Of a stretch of DNA of 64,000 nt, positions 8,538 through 18,217 are shown piece after piece. A program made the position numbers and the translations under genes. Below the pieces are notes generated by a model. That model was not told where the DNA came from, searched no databases, and saw only the letters and a list, made by a program, of their open reading frames with translations. Position 1 is the first letter of the stretch. Each line of letters starts with the position of its first letter. Source of the DNA: CAZUZS01 sp964624795 (lineage in GTDB: Bacteria; Calditrichota; Calditrichia; RBG-13-44-9); contig CAZUZS010000010.1 of assembly GCA_964624795.1 (NCBI GenBank), forward strand, positions 26,074 to 90,073. Reading direction: 5' to 3'.

Positions 8538-10742
8538 CTACCTGAACACGATCATTTTCTTGAAATTCGAATTCTGGATAGCGCCGGTCCGGTTGTTTCT
8601 ATAAATCAATTGGTAAAAATACATACCGGAAGCAAGCGGGCCTTCAAAGCCTCTTCCATTCCATTGAATGGGTTCACCGGTGCCGACGAATTTCCTGAAA
8701 TCGGCCACCTTTTGGCCAAGGGTATTATAAACAATCATGCGTATTTCGCCAGGATCCGGGATAGTGAACCGGATATTGGTAAACCCGGATTTCAGAAAGA
8801 ATGGGTTGGGATCATTTCCGTTCAAGGCAAAACCACCGTTTCCGGGAAGATCAAGACTATCCGAAGAAACCAGTCCCGTCATTTCTGCACGGATCATCCA
8901 AATCCCCGGAAACTGCGAAGTGGACGACAACGGATACCAGGTTCCGCCAAGCTTCACGTAACTGATTCCGGTGCCGGAACGACTGTCATCGTAGCCCAGT
9001 GCTTTATCGTTTTCATTTATGGAAACTCCGACGAAGAAATTCTCACCGGTGATTAGTCCTTGAATCGGCTGTGGAAACGTTAAATCGACCCAAGTGTTTC
9101 CAGTGGCCAAGAGCGTGTCAATTGGCGTCACCAGGTCACTCCCCGGCAAACTTCCGCCGGCACTTCCATAAACATGAATGCCTGCTGTGTAATCGGCTGA
9201 TCCATTAAAGAAACTAATCGATTCAAGTTTCAGGTTTGCTTCCGGCACCTGGAATTTATTTGCGGCAATCGCCGGTGGCGAGGAAAAACTGATGATCGAA
9301 TTTACTGCATTATCATCATAGCTGAGAACAAACCGTCGTAAGGAAAAGTTGGCACTTGCATCATAAGAATAAGACGAAGACGTACCGGCAGATTCCAATA
9401 TCATAACATAGGTAGAGTCGTCGTTAAAATTTGGGAAACTAATGTCACCTCCCACCGGTGATAAAATTCGATAGGTACCTCCCCTGTTCACTACCCAGGA
9501 ATGCGAAGGGTATCCTCCAAAAAAAGAAACCCGCAGTGAATCCTGCCCACGGAAACGGTGATAAACAGCGGCATAATTTTGAACGGTTCCACCGGCACCA
9601 AGAACCGGATATTGATAATTCAGGCGGTCTATCCTGGCCCGAAGACCACGTGCCTGGTCCCACTGGTAGCCATACTGGGGATTGTAGCTCACATTGTTTA
9701 TCCAGAGTGCCAAAACCCAATCGGGGAAAACGGTAGAGAGCGAACCCGTAAGTCCGGACCGCTGCATGGCAAGATTAAAACCATCGATACCGTGTTCCGG
9801 TGTCTGAGTTAAGCGCTTTATAAAAGGACGCCCCAGTTGTTCGGCAATATAAAGCGTCCACAAGTTGACCCGTGAGTAATCCTTCACCTCGCTATTCCAT
9901 GTAATAAGGCTCTGGTTGGTGTTATCGAGAAAGAGGTAGGGAAAGTCGATACCATAGCCGCAATATGTTCCTGCCAACTCGGATAATCCTTCATTTACCC
10001 AATCATCCTCATTTTTATCATAGTTGTAGTGGATCAGATGCTGAAACTCATGGGCGGTTGTTGACAAAACCTTGTCGGTGCGCCGGGTCCCATCGAAATA
10101 AATTCCGGGATGCGAATCCAGGTAGAGCAGATCCATCTTATTGCTTAGACCGGAACTTAAATTCTGATCATTCGGAAAGAAAAAACCGGCATAATACGCG
10201 CTTCCGCTTTGGGTAGAATCAAAATTATCTTGAATATCGAGAATAAGGAAGTCCACAAGACCGTTGTGATCGATATCGGGTGGCTGCCCAAATAATGTGG
10301 TATCCACCTCGATAATTCCTTTGGATGGATCAATAGAGTTACTGCCAGTGATGTTTTCGAGATTATTTAATATTGTATTTAAAATATCATCATTCACATA
10401 TCCTTTGGTCCAGCTTGTGTTTTCCACCCAGATTTCCGTCAGATTTCCGGTTCGCCTTAAGGTCGCATCCACCGTTTCAAACTTGCTTGTCCTAAAATTA
10501 TAGGCATAAAACATCTTGGTGGTTTGGTTTATTTTGTTGAATTCTTTGACTGATTTCATTTGTTCCAGCAAATTCTGATACGCCAAGGGATCAGTTTTGC
10601 GAAGATTCTCCAGATACTGATTGACATTGAAATCACGTATCTCCGGCAATCCACACGTCTTTTGCAGTTCTGTCGAGTTTACAAAATTGTCCGCAACGGA
10701 AATTCCGACGAGTAACAGAATGAAAATCACCACTTTCCACAT
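8538..10742 (-). CDS. Secreted zinc metalloprotease with C-terminal sorting domain
   Basis: A signal peptide occupies the first ~18 residues. Residues ~130-300 hold a zincin domain: HEFQH at 232-236 (HExxH), followed by WVNEGLSELAG with a Glu that could be the third zinc ligand. An aspartate-rich stretch precedes it (DIDHNGLVDFL), as in M6/M30-like peptidases. The middle is beta-rich with two jelly-roll-like segments. The last ~95 residues (FALNGNDPNPF, IRFTIPDPGEIRMIVYNTLG, GMYFYQL) match the FlgD-Ig-like sorting domains of type IX secretion cargo. Export across the outer membrane followed by cleavage or anchoring is inferred. GGAG lies eight bases before ATG 10742. The exact peptidase family is uncertain. 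Confidence 0.82.
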   Translation of the reverse strand: MWKVVIFILLLVGISVADNFVNSTELQKTCGLPEIRDFNVNQYLENLRKTDPLAYQNLLEQMKSVKEFNKINQTTKMFYAYNFRTSKFETVDATLRRTGNLTEIWVENTSWTKGYVNDDILNTILNNLENITGSNSIDPSKGIIEVDTTLFGQPPDIDHNGLVDFLILDIQDNFDSTQSGSAYYAGFFFPNDQNLSSGLSNKMDLLYLDSHPGIYFDGTRRTDKVLSTTAHEFQHLIHYNYDKNEDDWVNEGLSELAGTYCGYGIDFPYLFLDNTNQSLITWNSEVKDYSRVNLWTLYIAEQLGRPFIKRLTQTPEHGIDGFNLAMQRSGLTGSLSTVFPDWVLALWINNVSYNPQYGYQWDQARGLRARIDRLNYQYPVLGAGGTVQNYAAVYHRFRGQDSLRVSFFGGYPSHSWVVNRGGTYRILSPVGGDISFPNFNDDSTYVMILESAGTSSSYSYDASANFSLRRFVLSYDDNAVNSIISFSSPPAIAANKFQVPEANLKLESISFFNGSADYTAGIHVYGSAGGSLPGSDLVTPIDTLLATGNTWVDLTFPQPIQGLITGENFFVGVSINENDKALGYDDSRSGTGISYVKLGGTWYPLSSTSQFPGIWMIRAEMTGLVSSDSLDLPGNGGFALNGNDPNPFFLKSGFTNIRFTIPDPGEIRMIVYNTLGQKVADFRKFVGTGEPIQWNGRGFEGPLASGMYFYQLIYRNNRTGAIQNSNFKKMIVFR

Positions 10743-11009
10743 CACATCAACTCCAATATGTTTTCGAAAAATATAACAGGTTTTTTGCCTGGAATCGAGT
10801 CATTATTTAGGGATATTTTAAGGAAATCTGATCAGAAAGATAATCGTTGCCGCGTGCAGAATATGTGGTTTGCCTTATTCAAATATTTCGCCTCAACAAG
10901 TAGACGCAGTGCACATACTTAAGCTTTGAACAGTCGGCTGGATAAAGTAATTCGAATATCATGTGAAGCAGATTATTATTGCAAAATAAACAGGCAGGAG
11001 ATGTTGTTA

Positions 11010-12014
11010 TCAGAGAGAAACCAGCAACCCGATTCTCTGGCTGTTTCCTATTTCACTATCGTAACGCGTAAAGGCATAATCGATATTAAGATGCGGAATC
11101 TTGATCCCAACCCCAAGCGTCAGCCGGCCGATCTCGTCCACACCGCCTCGCAGAAAGAGCGTTCGCTGGTAGGAGTATTCCATGCCCGCAGCATAGTCGA
11201 AACTGATGATGCCGACGTTGGCGCGGGCCGTTTCCTGCCGGTTTTCTCCCCGGAAAATCATATCAACTACCGGCTGGAAACTGCTGTTCAACTTGTGAAT
11301 CGAAAGAAGGTAAGTACCTCCCAAATACAAAGACGGCTTGACCAATTCTTTTTCACCGGTGTCCCAGGCGACCAGGGTTGAGGTAACATTTCGGATATTT
11401 GCACCCACCTGCAGATTTGAATACAATTTTCTCTGAATCCCCAGGTCAAAACCCAGTCCATTTGCGCTATGTTCCGCCAAATTGCGGCGAATCAGCTTGA
11501 CGTTTGCTCCAAGCGTCCAGTTCTGCCTCATCTGTTGTGCGATGGAGAATGTGAGGATGTAATCCGCGGCATTGAACTGTTTTACCTTATCATAGTCAAT
11601 CCGCCAATTATTTGGGTCTCCATTGACCAGTATCTGTGCTTCCCGGCTGTCCGGTATATTGTCGATACCCAACCGGATAAGACTAACAGCCAGTGAGCGA
11701 TTTTCGTTCTGCCGGTAACCGGCTGCAAGAAAATCATAATTTACCGAAGCGATCATTTGTTGGGTGTGCATGAAAGCAAGCTGTGTAACATCCAGATCAT
11801 TCAGGCCTGCCGGATTGTAATAGGAACATGTAATGTCCCCAGAAATCGCCGTATAGGCCCCTCCAAGCGCCTGTGCCCGGGCGCCAACGCCAATATCCAT
11901 AAACTCTCCGGCATATTTGCGATATTGAAATCCTTCTGCCCTTGCCTGCCGGAACAAAAAAACCGATACCAGAATCAGAACAACTGTTGTTATGGATATT
12001 TTCGATAACTTCAT
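11010..12014 (-). CDS. PorV/PorQ-family outer membrane protein
   Basis: An N-terminal signal peptide (cut probably after FRQARA) is followed by the family signature FMDIGVGARAQALGGAYTAI and CSYYNPAGL, then alternating amphipathic strands to the C terminus, as in FadL-like barrels. At 334 residues it is the size of PorV/PorQ (UPF0164) proteins, which bind type IX cargo or help attach it at the cell surface. It lies downstream of rpe and upstream of the sorting-domain protease on the same strand, with gaps of about 250 bp. A function with that protease is suggested by position only. The last residues (RIGLLVSL) end in a hydrophobic strand, as expected for a barrel. Confidence 0.85.
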   Translation of the reverse strand: MKLSKISITTVVLILVSVFLFRQARAEGFQYRKYAGEFMDIGVGARAQALGGAYTAISGDITCSYYNPAGLNDLDVTQLAFMHTQQMIASVNYDFLAAGYRQNENRSLAVSLIRLGIDNIPDSREAQILVNGDPNNWRIDYDKVKQFNAADYILTFSIAQQMRQNWTLGANVKLIRRNLAEHSANGLGFDLGIQRKLYSNLQVGANIRNVTSTLVAWDTGEKELVKPSLYLGGTYLLSIHKLNSSFQPVVDMIFRGENRQETARANVGIISFDYAAGMEYSYQRTLFLRGGVDEIGRLTLGVGIKIPHLNIDYAFTRYDSEIGNSQRIGLLVSL

Positions 12015-12262
12015 CTATAATTTTCCCAGACTATTTTCATTTCAATTAAAATACACTTCAAACGGTTCCACTGCAAACGAAGATAAAATTTGCCTGCTTT
12101 CCAGATAGAATTTTATAAGAATACATTCCGAAAAAATACCTATTTGAACTCTTAAAATATCATAAAAAGAAAAGAAGGAAACAATGGAATATTCCGGTAC
12201 TACCGCACTGCTTCTTGCAAGAGCAAAATAGATCTGCAAATTTTTATCATTGATTATCAAAG

Positions 12263-12967
12263 CTAAACAAGGCGAGACAAATGTTCACTTTTGGCGGTTT
12301 CTATCCCCTTAATTAGATTGCGGATTGCCACGGCGCGGTCCGGCTGATGAAAGATATGGCTTCCGGCAACCAGGTAACGCGCACCGGCAAGATAAACCTC
12401 ACCTGCATTCGCCGTATCGATTCCTCCGTCAACCTCGATAATAAAATTTGCCCCTATCTCTTCCCGCCACCGTGACAATTGCCGGATTTTTTGCAGGCTG
12501 TCCGCAATAAACTTCTGCCCGCCAAATCCCGGATTCACACTCATGATCAGGACCAAATCCACATCCGTAAGGATCCAGCGAAGATTTTCCAATGATGTCG
12601 CAGGATTTATTGTTACGCCGGCAGAAATGCCATATTGCTTTATCCGGTGGATTTCCCGATGCAAGTGAGTTACCGTTTCCTGGTGGATCGTAATATTATC
12701 TGCCCCCGCTTCCGCGAACAGCGGGACAAATTCCGCCACCTTATCGATCATCAAGTGGACATCCAATTTGAAGCGGGTATGTTCTTTCAAGGATTTCACC
12801 ACCTGCGGCCCGATGGTCAGGTTCGGTACAAAGTGCCCGTCCATAACATCCACATGCAGATAATTTATCTCCGGGATGTCAACTGTTCTGGCTTCATCAA
12901 TCAGAAAACCGAAATCGGCTGACAGGATAGACGGGAGTATCTTAAAATCCTTTTTGGGTGCTGTCAT
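12263..12967 (-). CDS. rpe: Ribulose-phosphate 3-epimerase
   Basis: Converts ribulose 5-phosphate to xylulose 5-phosphate in the pentose phosphate pathway. The TIM barrel shows ILPSILSADFG, the metal-binding HVDVMDGHFVPNLTIGP, DVHLMI, SVNPGFGGQKFI and the catalytic Asp in IEVDGGIDTANA. The length of 234 residues is slightly over the usual 220 because of an N-terminal MTAPKKDF. The start overlaps the end of the PASTA gene by 26 bases, so the two are translationally coupled. It is the last gene of the dnaE-dtd-PASTA-rpe operon. Confidence 0.96.
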   Translation of the reverse strand: MTAPKKDFKILPSILSADFGFLIDEARTVDIPEINYLHVDVMDGHFVPNLTIGPQVVKSLKEHTRFKLDVHLMIDKVAEFVPLFAEAGADNITIHQETVTHLHREIHRIKQYGISAGVTINPATSLENLRWILTDVDLVLIMSVNPGFGGQKFIADSLQKIRQLSRWREEIGANFIIEVDGGIDTANAGEVYLAGARYLVAGSHIFHQPDRAVAIRNLIKGIETAKSEHLSRLV

Positions 12968-13748
12968 TCGTCTCCTCCGTTGCCGGTGGCTGGTCGGTGC
13001 TCACCATCAAGCTAAGTGAATCAATTTTTACCGCGCTATGGCCCGCCGATATGGATTGATTCAGAACAGTGCCGGGCACAAGATTGGGACGATAGCTGTA
13101 CTTAATGCGCCCCAGCTTCACACCGATGGCGTCCAATTCTTTACGGGCATTCTCAAGGCTCTTGCCAACCATATTGGGAATCTCCAGCGATGTGGGCGGC
13201 GGCCCCAGGCTGACGGTGATATTTATCTTCTGGTTTTTCTTCACTACATCCCCTGGGGGCACAGACTGGTTCATAACCACTCCCCGAAAATAGTAGTCGG
13301 AGAATTCATAGATTGTTTGGTTGAGGTCAAGACCAGCTTCTTTCAACAAAAAATTGGCATCCTGTGGAGTGGAGTCAATAAGGCGCGGCATGTAGCGTGG
13401 CTTATCGCCAATGCTTACCACAAGGTAAACTCGTCTGCCCTTTTTGACCCGGGAAAACGGTAACGGATTTTGTTGGACTATAGCGCCCGGTGGATACTGT
13501 TCGTCGTAAATTGAATCCTTTACAATGGGCTGAAACCCTTCGGAATCCAAAATTTCCATCCCTTCCTTCAGGCTTTTTTCCGTTACATCCGGCAAATCGT
13601 ATTCCTTGCCATGCTTTGTATAAAGCGGCATGAAGACGGAATCCATCAAAAACATGAAGATCAGAAATGATCCGGCAAGGATACTTGCCCTCAACAAAAA
13701 ACTCTTGCTGAAAATGTAATTATAAATTCTGTTCTCTCTTAAATTCAT
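12942..13748 (-). CDS. Membrane-anchored PASTA-domain protein
   Basis: A basic N terminus and one membrane helix (about residues 20-42) are followed by three PASTA repeats: 50-120 (DLPDVTEKSLKEGMEILDSEG), 121-190 (YMPRLIDSTPQDANFLLKEAG) and 191-255 (EIPNMVGKSLENARKELDAIG). PASTA domains bind peptidoglycan fragments or lipid II in Ser/Thr kinases and penicillin-binding proteins, but neither a kinase nor a transpeptidase domain is present here. The repeats would lie in the periplasm. It sits between dtd (12-bp gap) and rpe (26-bp overlap). A scaffold or cell-wall sensing role is inference. Confidence 0.85.
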   Translation of the reverse strand: MNLRENRIYNYIFSKSFLLRASILAGSFLIFMFLMDSVFMPLYTKHGKEYDLPDVTEKSLKEGMEILDSEGFQPIVKDSIYDEQYPPGAIVQQNPLPFSRVKKGRRVYLVVSIGDKPRYMPRLIDSTPQDANFLLKEAGLDLNQTIYEFSDYYFRGVVMNQSVPPGDVVKKNQKINITVSLGPPPTSLEIPNMVGKSLENARKELDAIGVKLGRIKYSYRPNLVPGTVLNQSISAGHSAVKIDSLSLMVSTDQPPATEETNDSTQKGF

Positions 13749-13760
13749 CTGAATCTCCGA

Positions 13761-14225
13761 TTACTCACGGCGTGGCTTATGGCGGTCTTCACTATCAAGC
13801 TGAATTGTAACCGGTCCGTGATTAAAAATCTTAACCAGCATCATGGCACCAAAAACTCCACGCTCTACAGTTACCTTTTCCTTTTTTAGACAATCCACAA
13901 AATAATTGTAAAGCGGCTCTGCCTTTTCCGGCAGTGCGGCTTCTATGAAACTCGGACGACGCCCTTTCCTGGTGTTGGCATATAAAGTAAACTGGGAAAT
14001 TGCAAGTATCCCACCACCTGTTTCGAACAGACTCTTGTTCATTTTTTCCTGTTCATCCTCAAAAATCCTGAGATGCACTATCTTATTTGCCAGGTACTCA
14101 GCATCTGCCGATTCATCGCTTTGCGACACACCCAGGAGAACAACCATCCCATTTTCGATTTTTCCTGTTACCGTCCCCCCAACTTCCACTGAAGCTTGCG
14201 AGACGCGCTGAACTACAGCTTTCAT
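13761..14225 (-). CDS. dtd: D-aminoacyl-tRNA deacylase
   Basis: Dtd removes D-amino acids (and glycine from mischarged tRNA-Ala) from tRNA, a chirality proofreading step. It shows the N terminus MKAVVQRVSQASVEVGG, the substrate-binding SQFTLYA and the cis Gly-Pro motif NHGPVTI, which forms the active site across the dimer. The length of 154 residues is slightly over the usual 145; the extra residues are a charged tail (DSEDRHKPRRE). It follows dnaE by 23 bp and precedes the PASTA gene by 12 bp in one operon. Confidence 0.96.
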   Translation of the reverse strand: MKAVVQRVSQASVEVGGTVTGKIENGMVVLLGVSQSDESADAEYLANKIVHLRIFEDEQEKMNKSLFETGGGILAISQFTLYANTRKGRRPSFIEAALPEKAEPLYNYFVDCLKKEKVTVERGVFGAMMLVKIFNHGPVTIQLDSEDRHKPRRE

Positions 14226-14248
14226 AAATTTCTCAAATTGAATAAAGT

Positions 14249-17200
14249 TCAGTTCTTAATAAAAACGTTCTGTTTTCCCAGCAGGCTCTGGAGTTCGCTT
14301 AAAAATTCATCGGTAACCACAACCCGGTATTTTTTTGACTTAAGGATAAAGCCGGTGTCATTTCCATTCACCCGCATTTCAAAAAAGAGGGGGATTGTCC
14401 CCGGATGCTGCCGAATAATTTCCTGCAGCCTGGCAATCTCTTCCTCTTTTAGTGTATTTGTGTTCACAACCAGTTGCAGTCCGTGGGACATCCGGTTTCG
14501 TACTTCTCCCAAAGGGATAACCTCATCGCATAACATTTTGAATGTCTGGTCGCCCGGATCGCTTACCTTGCCCTTAACAAATACCATCTCTCCTTTGTTG
14601 ATATAATTTCCGTACTTCTCATAAACCGAAGCGAAGACCACCCCTTCGAATGAATTGTGGCGATCTTCCAAGGTGATAAAAGCCATAATATTGCCTTTGC
14701 GATCGATATGCGTTTTGGACTGCGAAATGATTGCAGCGGTGCTGACTTCTTTTTTGGCGGCGTATGTCTGCGGATCATTCCAATTCAGATTGCTGAAAAG
14801 CTCAATCTCCTTCGCATATTTGTCCAGCGGATGACCGCTGATGTAAAATCCCAGCAGTTCTTTTTCGCGTTCCAGCATTTCCTGGACCAGCCAGTCCGGC
14901 ACATCGGGAAGCGGCGGATAGGTCATAAAACCGGATTCACTATTTTCGTCTCCATCATCACCCAGCATCTCGAACAGGCTGGTCTGGGACTTGTTCTGGG
15001 ATTGACTTTGGTATTTCTGAGCAAAACTAATTGCTCCTTCAATTGCAGCGAAATTTTGAGCCCTGGTGCCTTCCAAATCATCCATGGCCCCCGCCTGCAC
15101 CAGCGCCTCAAGAATCTTTTTATTTACCGAGCGCAAATCCACATTCTGCAACAGATTAAATATATTTTTAAATGTTCCGTTTTCTTTCCTTGCTTTAATG
15201 ATGGATTTGATTGCCGTTTTTCCAACATTTTTTATGGCCTCCAATCCGAAACTGATTTTGCCTGGGGACGGCACATCGAATTTGGCTTTGGAAATGTTTA
15301 CATTCGGGGGAAGAATTTCCAGACCCATCCGGCGGCATTCATCAATCAATTCTACTATACGGGAGGAATTACTAATTTCGGAGGTAAGCGTCGCTGCCAT
15401 GAATTCGGCAGGGTAATGTCGCTTCAGGTACGCCGTTTGGTAAGCCAGAATCGCGTAAGCAGCGGAGTGCGATTTGTTGAAGCCGTAGCTCGCGAATTTC
15501 AGGATTAATTCATATACTTCATCGGCAATCTTTTGGCTAATGTTATTCTTGATACAGCCTTCGATGAACTCCTTTTTGAGCCGGGCCATCTCTTTGATTT
15601 TCTTTTTCCCCATCGCCTTACGGAGGATATCGGCTTTGCCGAGGCTGAAGCCGGCCAACTCCGAAGCAACCCGCATCACCTGTTCCTGGTAGACAATTAT
15701 ACCGTACGTCTCTTTCAGGATTGCCTCTAACTTGGGATGGAGATACTCGATCTTTTCTTTTCCAAATTTTCTATTGATGAAGCTATCAATATTTTCTATC
15801 GGCCCCGGACGGTAGAGCGCATTCATTGCAATCAGATCTTCGATTCGGTTTGGACGCAATTTGCGCAGAAATTCCTGCATTCCCGAACTTTCAAATTGAA
15901 AAATACCGACCGTGTTTCCTTCGCTGAATATTTCATAAGTTTCTGCATCATCAGTTCCAAGACTGTCCAGATCAATTTCGATGCCCTTATTTTTCAGCAT
16001 TTCCTCTGTGTGATGCAGCACGGTCAGGGTCCGCAGCCCCAGGAAGTCCATCTTCAACAAACCGATAGATTCACAACCAATCATGGTGAATTGGGTCGAA
16101 ACTATTTTCTGTCCTTTTTCCTCCGTCTGGTACAGGGGCGCATAATTTGTAATTTCATCAGGCGCAATTATGATTCCGGCTGCATGAATTGAGGCGTGTC
16201 TGGCAAGTCCCTCCAGAACAAGGGCATGCTGCATGAGCTCATCAAATTGTGTATCGCCTTTATCGCGCCTTTCCTGGAATTCCGGTATTTTTTCAAGTGC
16301 TTCCATCAGCGGCATCGGTTTTCCCTGGTGAACAGGAATGAGCTTGGAAAGCAAGTCGGCCTCGGAGTACTCGATGCCGAGAGCGCGGGCGACATCCCGA
16401 ATTACGCCTTTCGAAGCCATGGTACCGAATGTTATAATTTGAGCGACGTTTTTCTCTCCATATTTCTGTCTCACATATTCGATAACCTCTTCACGGCGTT
16501 CGAAGCAGAAGTCGATATCAATATCGGGCATGGAAATTCGTTCGGGATTTAGGAAGCGCTCAAACAGCAGGTCGTAACGCAGTGGATCAACGCGTGTGAT
16601 TCCGGTGCAATAGGCAACCAGGCTGCCGGCAGCCGATCCTCTCCCCAGCCCGACAGGAATGTCCTTTCGCCGCGCAAAATCAATAAAATCCTTTACGATC
16701 AAAAAGTAGCCGGCATAGCCGGTTTTCTCGATAACACTCAACTCATAGCTAAGCCGATCCTCTATTTCAGGCGTGAGCTTACCAAAGATGCGTTTTGCTC
16801 CATCCAGGGTGACGATTCTAAGGTATTCATCCAGGGTCATCTGTGGTGTTTCTGCCGGCACCGGAAATTGAGGCAGCAACAGTTTGCCCGTTTCAATTTC
16901 GATATTGCATTTCTCAGCAATTTCGAGTGTTCTTTCCAAAGTTTCCGGCTTGTCTGAAAATAGCTTATACATTTCGTCGGTGCTTTTCAAATACAGCTCG
17001 GTCGTATTGTATTTCATACGATTTGTATCGTGCACGCTTTTCCCGGATTGAATACAAAGTAATACATCGTGTGAAGTGTGATGGCCTTTCATCAGATAGT
17101 GAACATCATTGGTCGCAATAACCGGAACATTCATTTCCTTGGCCAGCTTGTAGATGTTTTCGTAGCCTTCTTCCTCCGGAATCCCATGATTCTGAATTTC

Positions 17201-17725
17201 AAGATAAAAATCTTCTCCGAAAATCTCCTGGTATTCCTCGACGGCCTTTATTGCCTCTTGCCGGCTTACCCGGTTTAGTTTGTAAAAGATCTCGCCTTTC
17301 ATACAGGCTGAGGTAGCAATCAGCCCTTCGCTGTATTTCTTAAGCACCTCCTTATCGATACGGGGTTTATAATAGAAACCTTCAAGATAGGCAATGCTGG
17401 ACAATTTCATCAGGTTTTTATAGCCTGTGTTGTTTTTGGCCAAAAGCAACAGATGAAATGCAGCATGGCTCCCTCCTTTTCCGGCTGAGCGTTTTTCGAG
17501 CCGGGATCCGGGAGCAATATATGATTCCATCCCAATTATAGGCTTGATTCCGTATTTTTTCGCTTCCAGAAAGAAATCCAGCACGCCAAACATATTTCCA
17601 TGATCAGTTATGGCCAATGTGTCGAATTTGAGCTCAGCCGCACGGGCGAACATTCGTTTTATATCAATGGCACCATCCAGCAGACTAAAGTGCGTGTGAT
17701 TATGCAGGTGGACATAAGAAGACAA
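14249..17725 (-). CDS. dnaE: DNA polymerase III alpha subunit
   Basis: Catalytic subunit of the replicative polymerase, family C. At 1158 residues it is the DnaE1 size. In order: an N-terminal PHP domain (YVHLHNHTHFSLLDGA), a palm with LGRGSAAGSLVAY and the catalytic Asp pair in MPDIDIDFCFERR, fingers and helix-hairpin-helix regions, and a C-terminal OB fold (FITLEDRHNSFEGVVFASVY, about residues 1000-1080). PHP histidines are present, so residual metal binding or proofreading is possible. It is the first gene of the dnaE-dtd-PASTA-rpe operon, preceded by a long non-coding stretch. Confidence 0.97.
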   Translation of the reverse strand: MSSYVHLHNHTHFSLLDGAIDIKRMFARAAELKFDTLAITDHGNMFGVLDFFLEAKKYGIKPIIGMESYIAPGSRLEKRSAGKGGSHAAFHLLLLAKNNTGYKNLMKLSSIAYLEGFYYKPRIDKEVLKKYSEGLIATSACMKGEIFYKLNRVSRQEAIKAVEEYQEIFGEDFYLEIQNHGIPEEEGYENIYKLAKEMNVPVIATNDVHYLMKGHHTSHDVLLCIQSGKSVHDTNRMKYNTTELYLKSTDEMYKLFSDKPETLERTLEIAEKCNIEIETGKLLLPQFPVPAETPQMTLDEYLRIVTLDGAKRIFGKLTPEIEDRLSYELSVIEKTGYAGYFLIVKDFIDFARRKDIPVGLGRGSAAGSLVAYCTGITRVDPLRYDLLFERFLNPERISMPDIDIDFCFERREEVIEYVRQKYGEKNVAQIITFGTMASKGVIRDVARALGIEYSEADLLSKLIPVHQGKPMPLMEALEKIPEFQERRDKGDTQFDELMQHALVLEGLARHASIHAAGIIIAPDEITNYAPLYQTEEKGQKIVSTQFTMIGCESIGLLKMDFLGLRTLTVLHHTEEMLKNKGIEIDLDSLGTDDAETYEIFSEGNTVGIFQFESSGMQEFLRKLRPNRIEDLIAMNALYRPGPIENIDSFINRKFGKEKIEYLHPKLEAILKETYGIIVYQEQVMRVASELAGFSLGKADILRKAMGKKKIKEMARLKKEFIEGCIKNNISQKIADEVYELILKFASYGFNKSHSAAYAILAYQTAYLKRHYPAEFMAATLTSEISNSSRIVELIDECRRMGLEILPPNVNISKAKFDVPSPGKISFGLEAIKNVGKTAIKSIIKARKENGTFKNIFNLLQNVDLRSVNKKILEALVQAGAMDDLEGTRAQNFAAIEGAISFAQKYQSQSQNKSQTSLFEMLGDDGDENSESGFMTYPPLPDVPDWLVQEMLEREKELLGFYISGHPLDKYAKEIELFSNLNWNDPQTYAAKKEVSTAAIISQSKTHIDRKGNIMAFITLEDRHNSFEGVVFASVYEKYGNYINKGEMVFVKGKVSDPGDQTFKMLCDEVIPLGEVRNRMSHGLQLVVNTNTLKEEEIARLQEIIRQHPGTIPLFFEMRVNGNDTGFILKSKKYRVVVTDEFLSELQSLLGKQNVFIKN

Positions 17726-18217
17726 GTTTTATCCCTCGAAATTGTGTTTAGCGGTTCTGACTTCAAGTGGGGAAATTTATGGTTGAGGTCAAAAAATTGC
17801 AACTGAATTTTATGTTGCACACATGACTCAATAGTGCGTGCTTCTGGAAATTAGAAATCAAAAAGCCTGAAATCTTGGTCGGGCCGGACGAAATTCCTTG
17901 ATTGTCAATCTTCAAGCTTCACCAACAACGGTAGCGCCTACCCCGAGAAATGTTCAAGGAAATTTGAAATGGGAGACCTTATGGTTTGTTATCCGGATAT
18001 AGCGATAATTGCGGATTGGCGAATAAATTTGTTGTAAATAGCCATGATCAGGAGTTATCTTAGCTCGGCTGCATCGGCGGGTCGAAAAATTGCACTAACG
18101 GATCTCTACATTAGAAGGCCGGAAGCCTCCGGGGCATCACGAATCTGGCCGCTGGAACTTATTGAAACTTAAAGGAGCGTTGTTCAACGAGATATTAAAC
18201 ACGATTGTTCATCAATC
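17726..18217. other. Non-coding stretch between divergent genes
   Basis: About 490 bp separate the dnaE start from the start of the DinB-like gene. No frame in it has coding character. No tRNA, terminator or clear repeat was recognised. It should hold the divergent promoters for dnaE and the DinB-like gene, but no promoter boxes could be assigned with confidence. Confidence 0.5.

Noticed and set aside
12042..12260. 72-codon minus-strand frame between rpe and the PorV-like gene
   Set aside because: TTG start, no ribosome site and a Phe/Ile/Ser-rich product of AT-rich spacer type.
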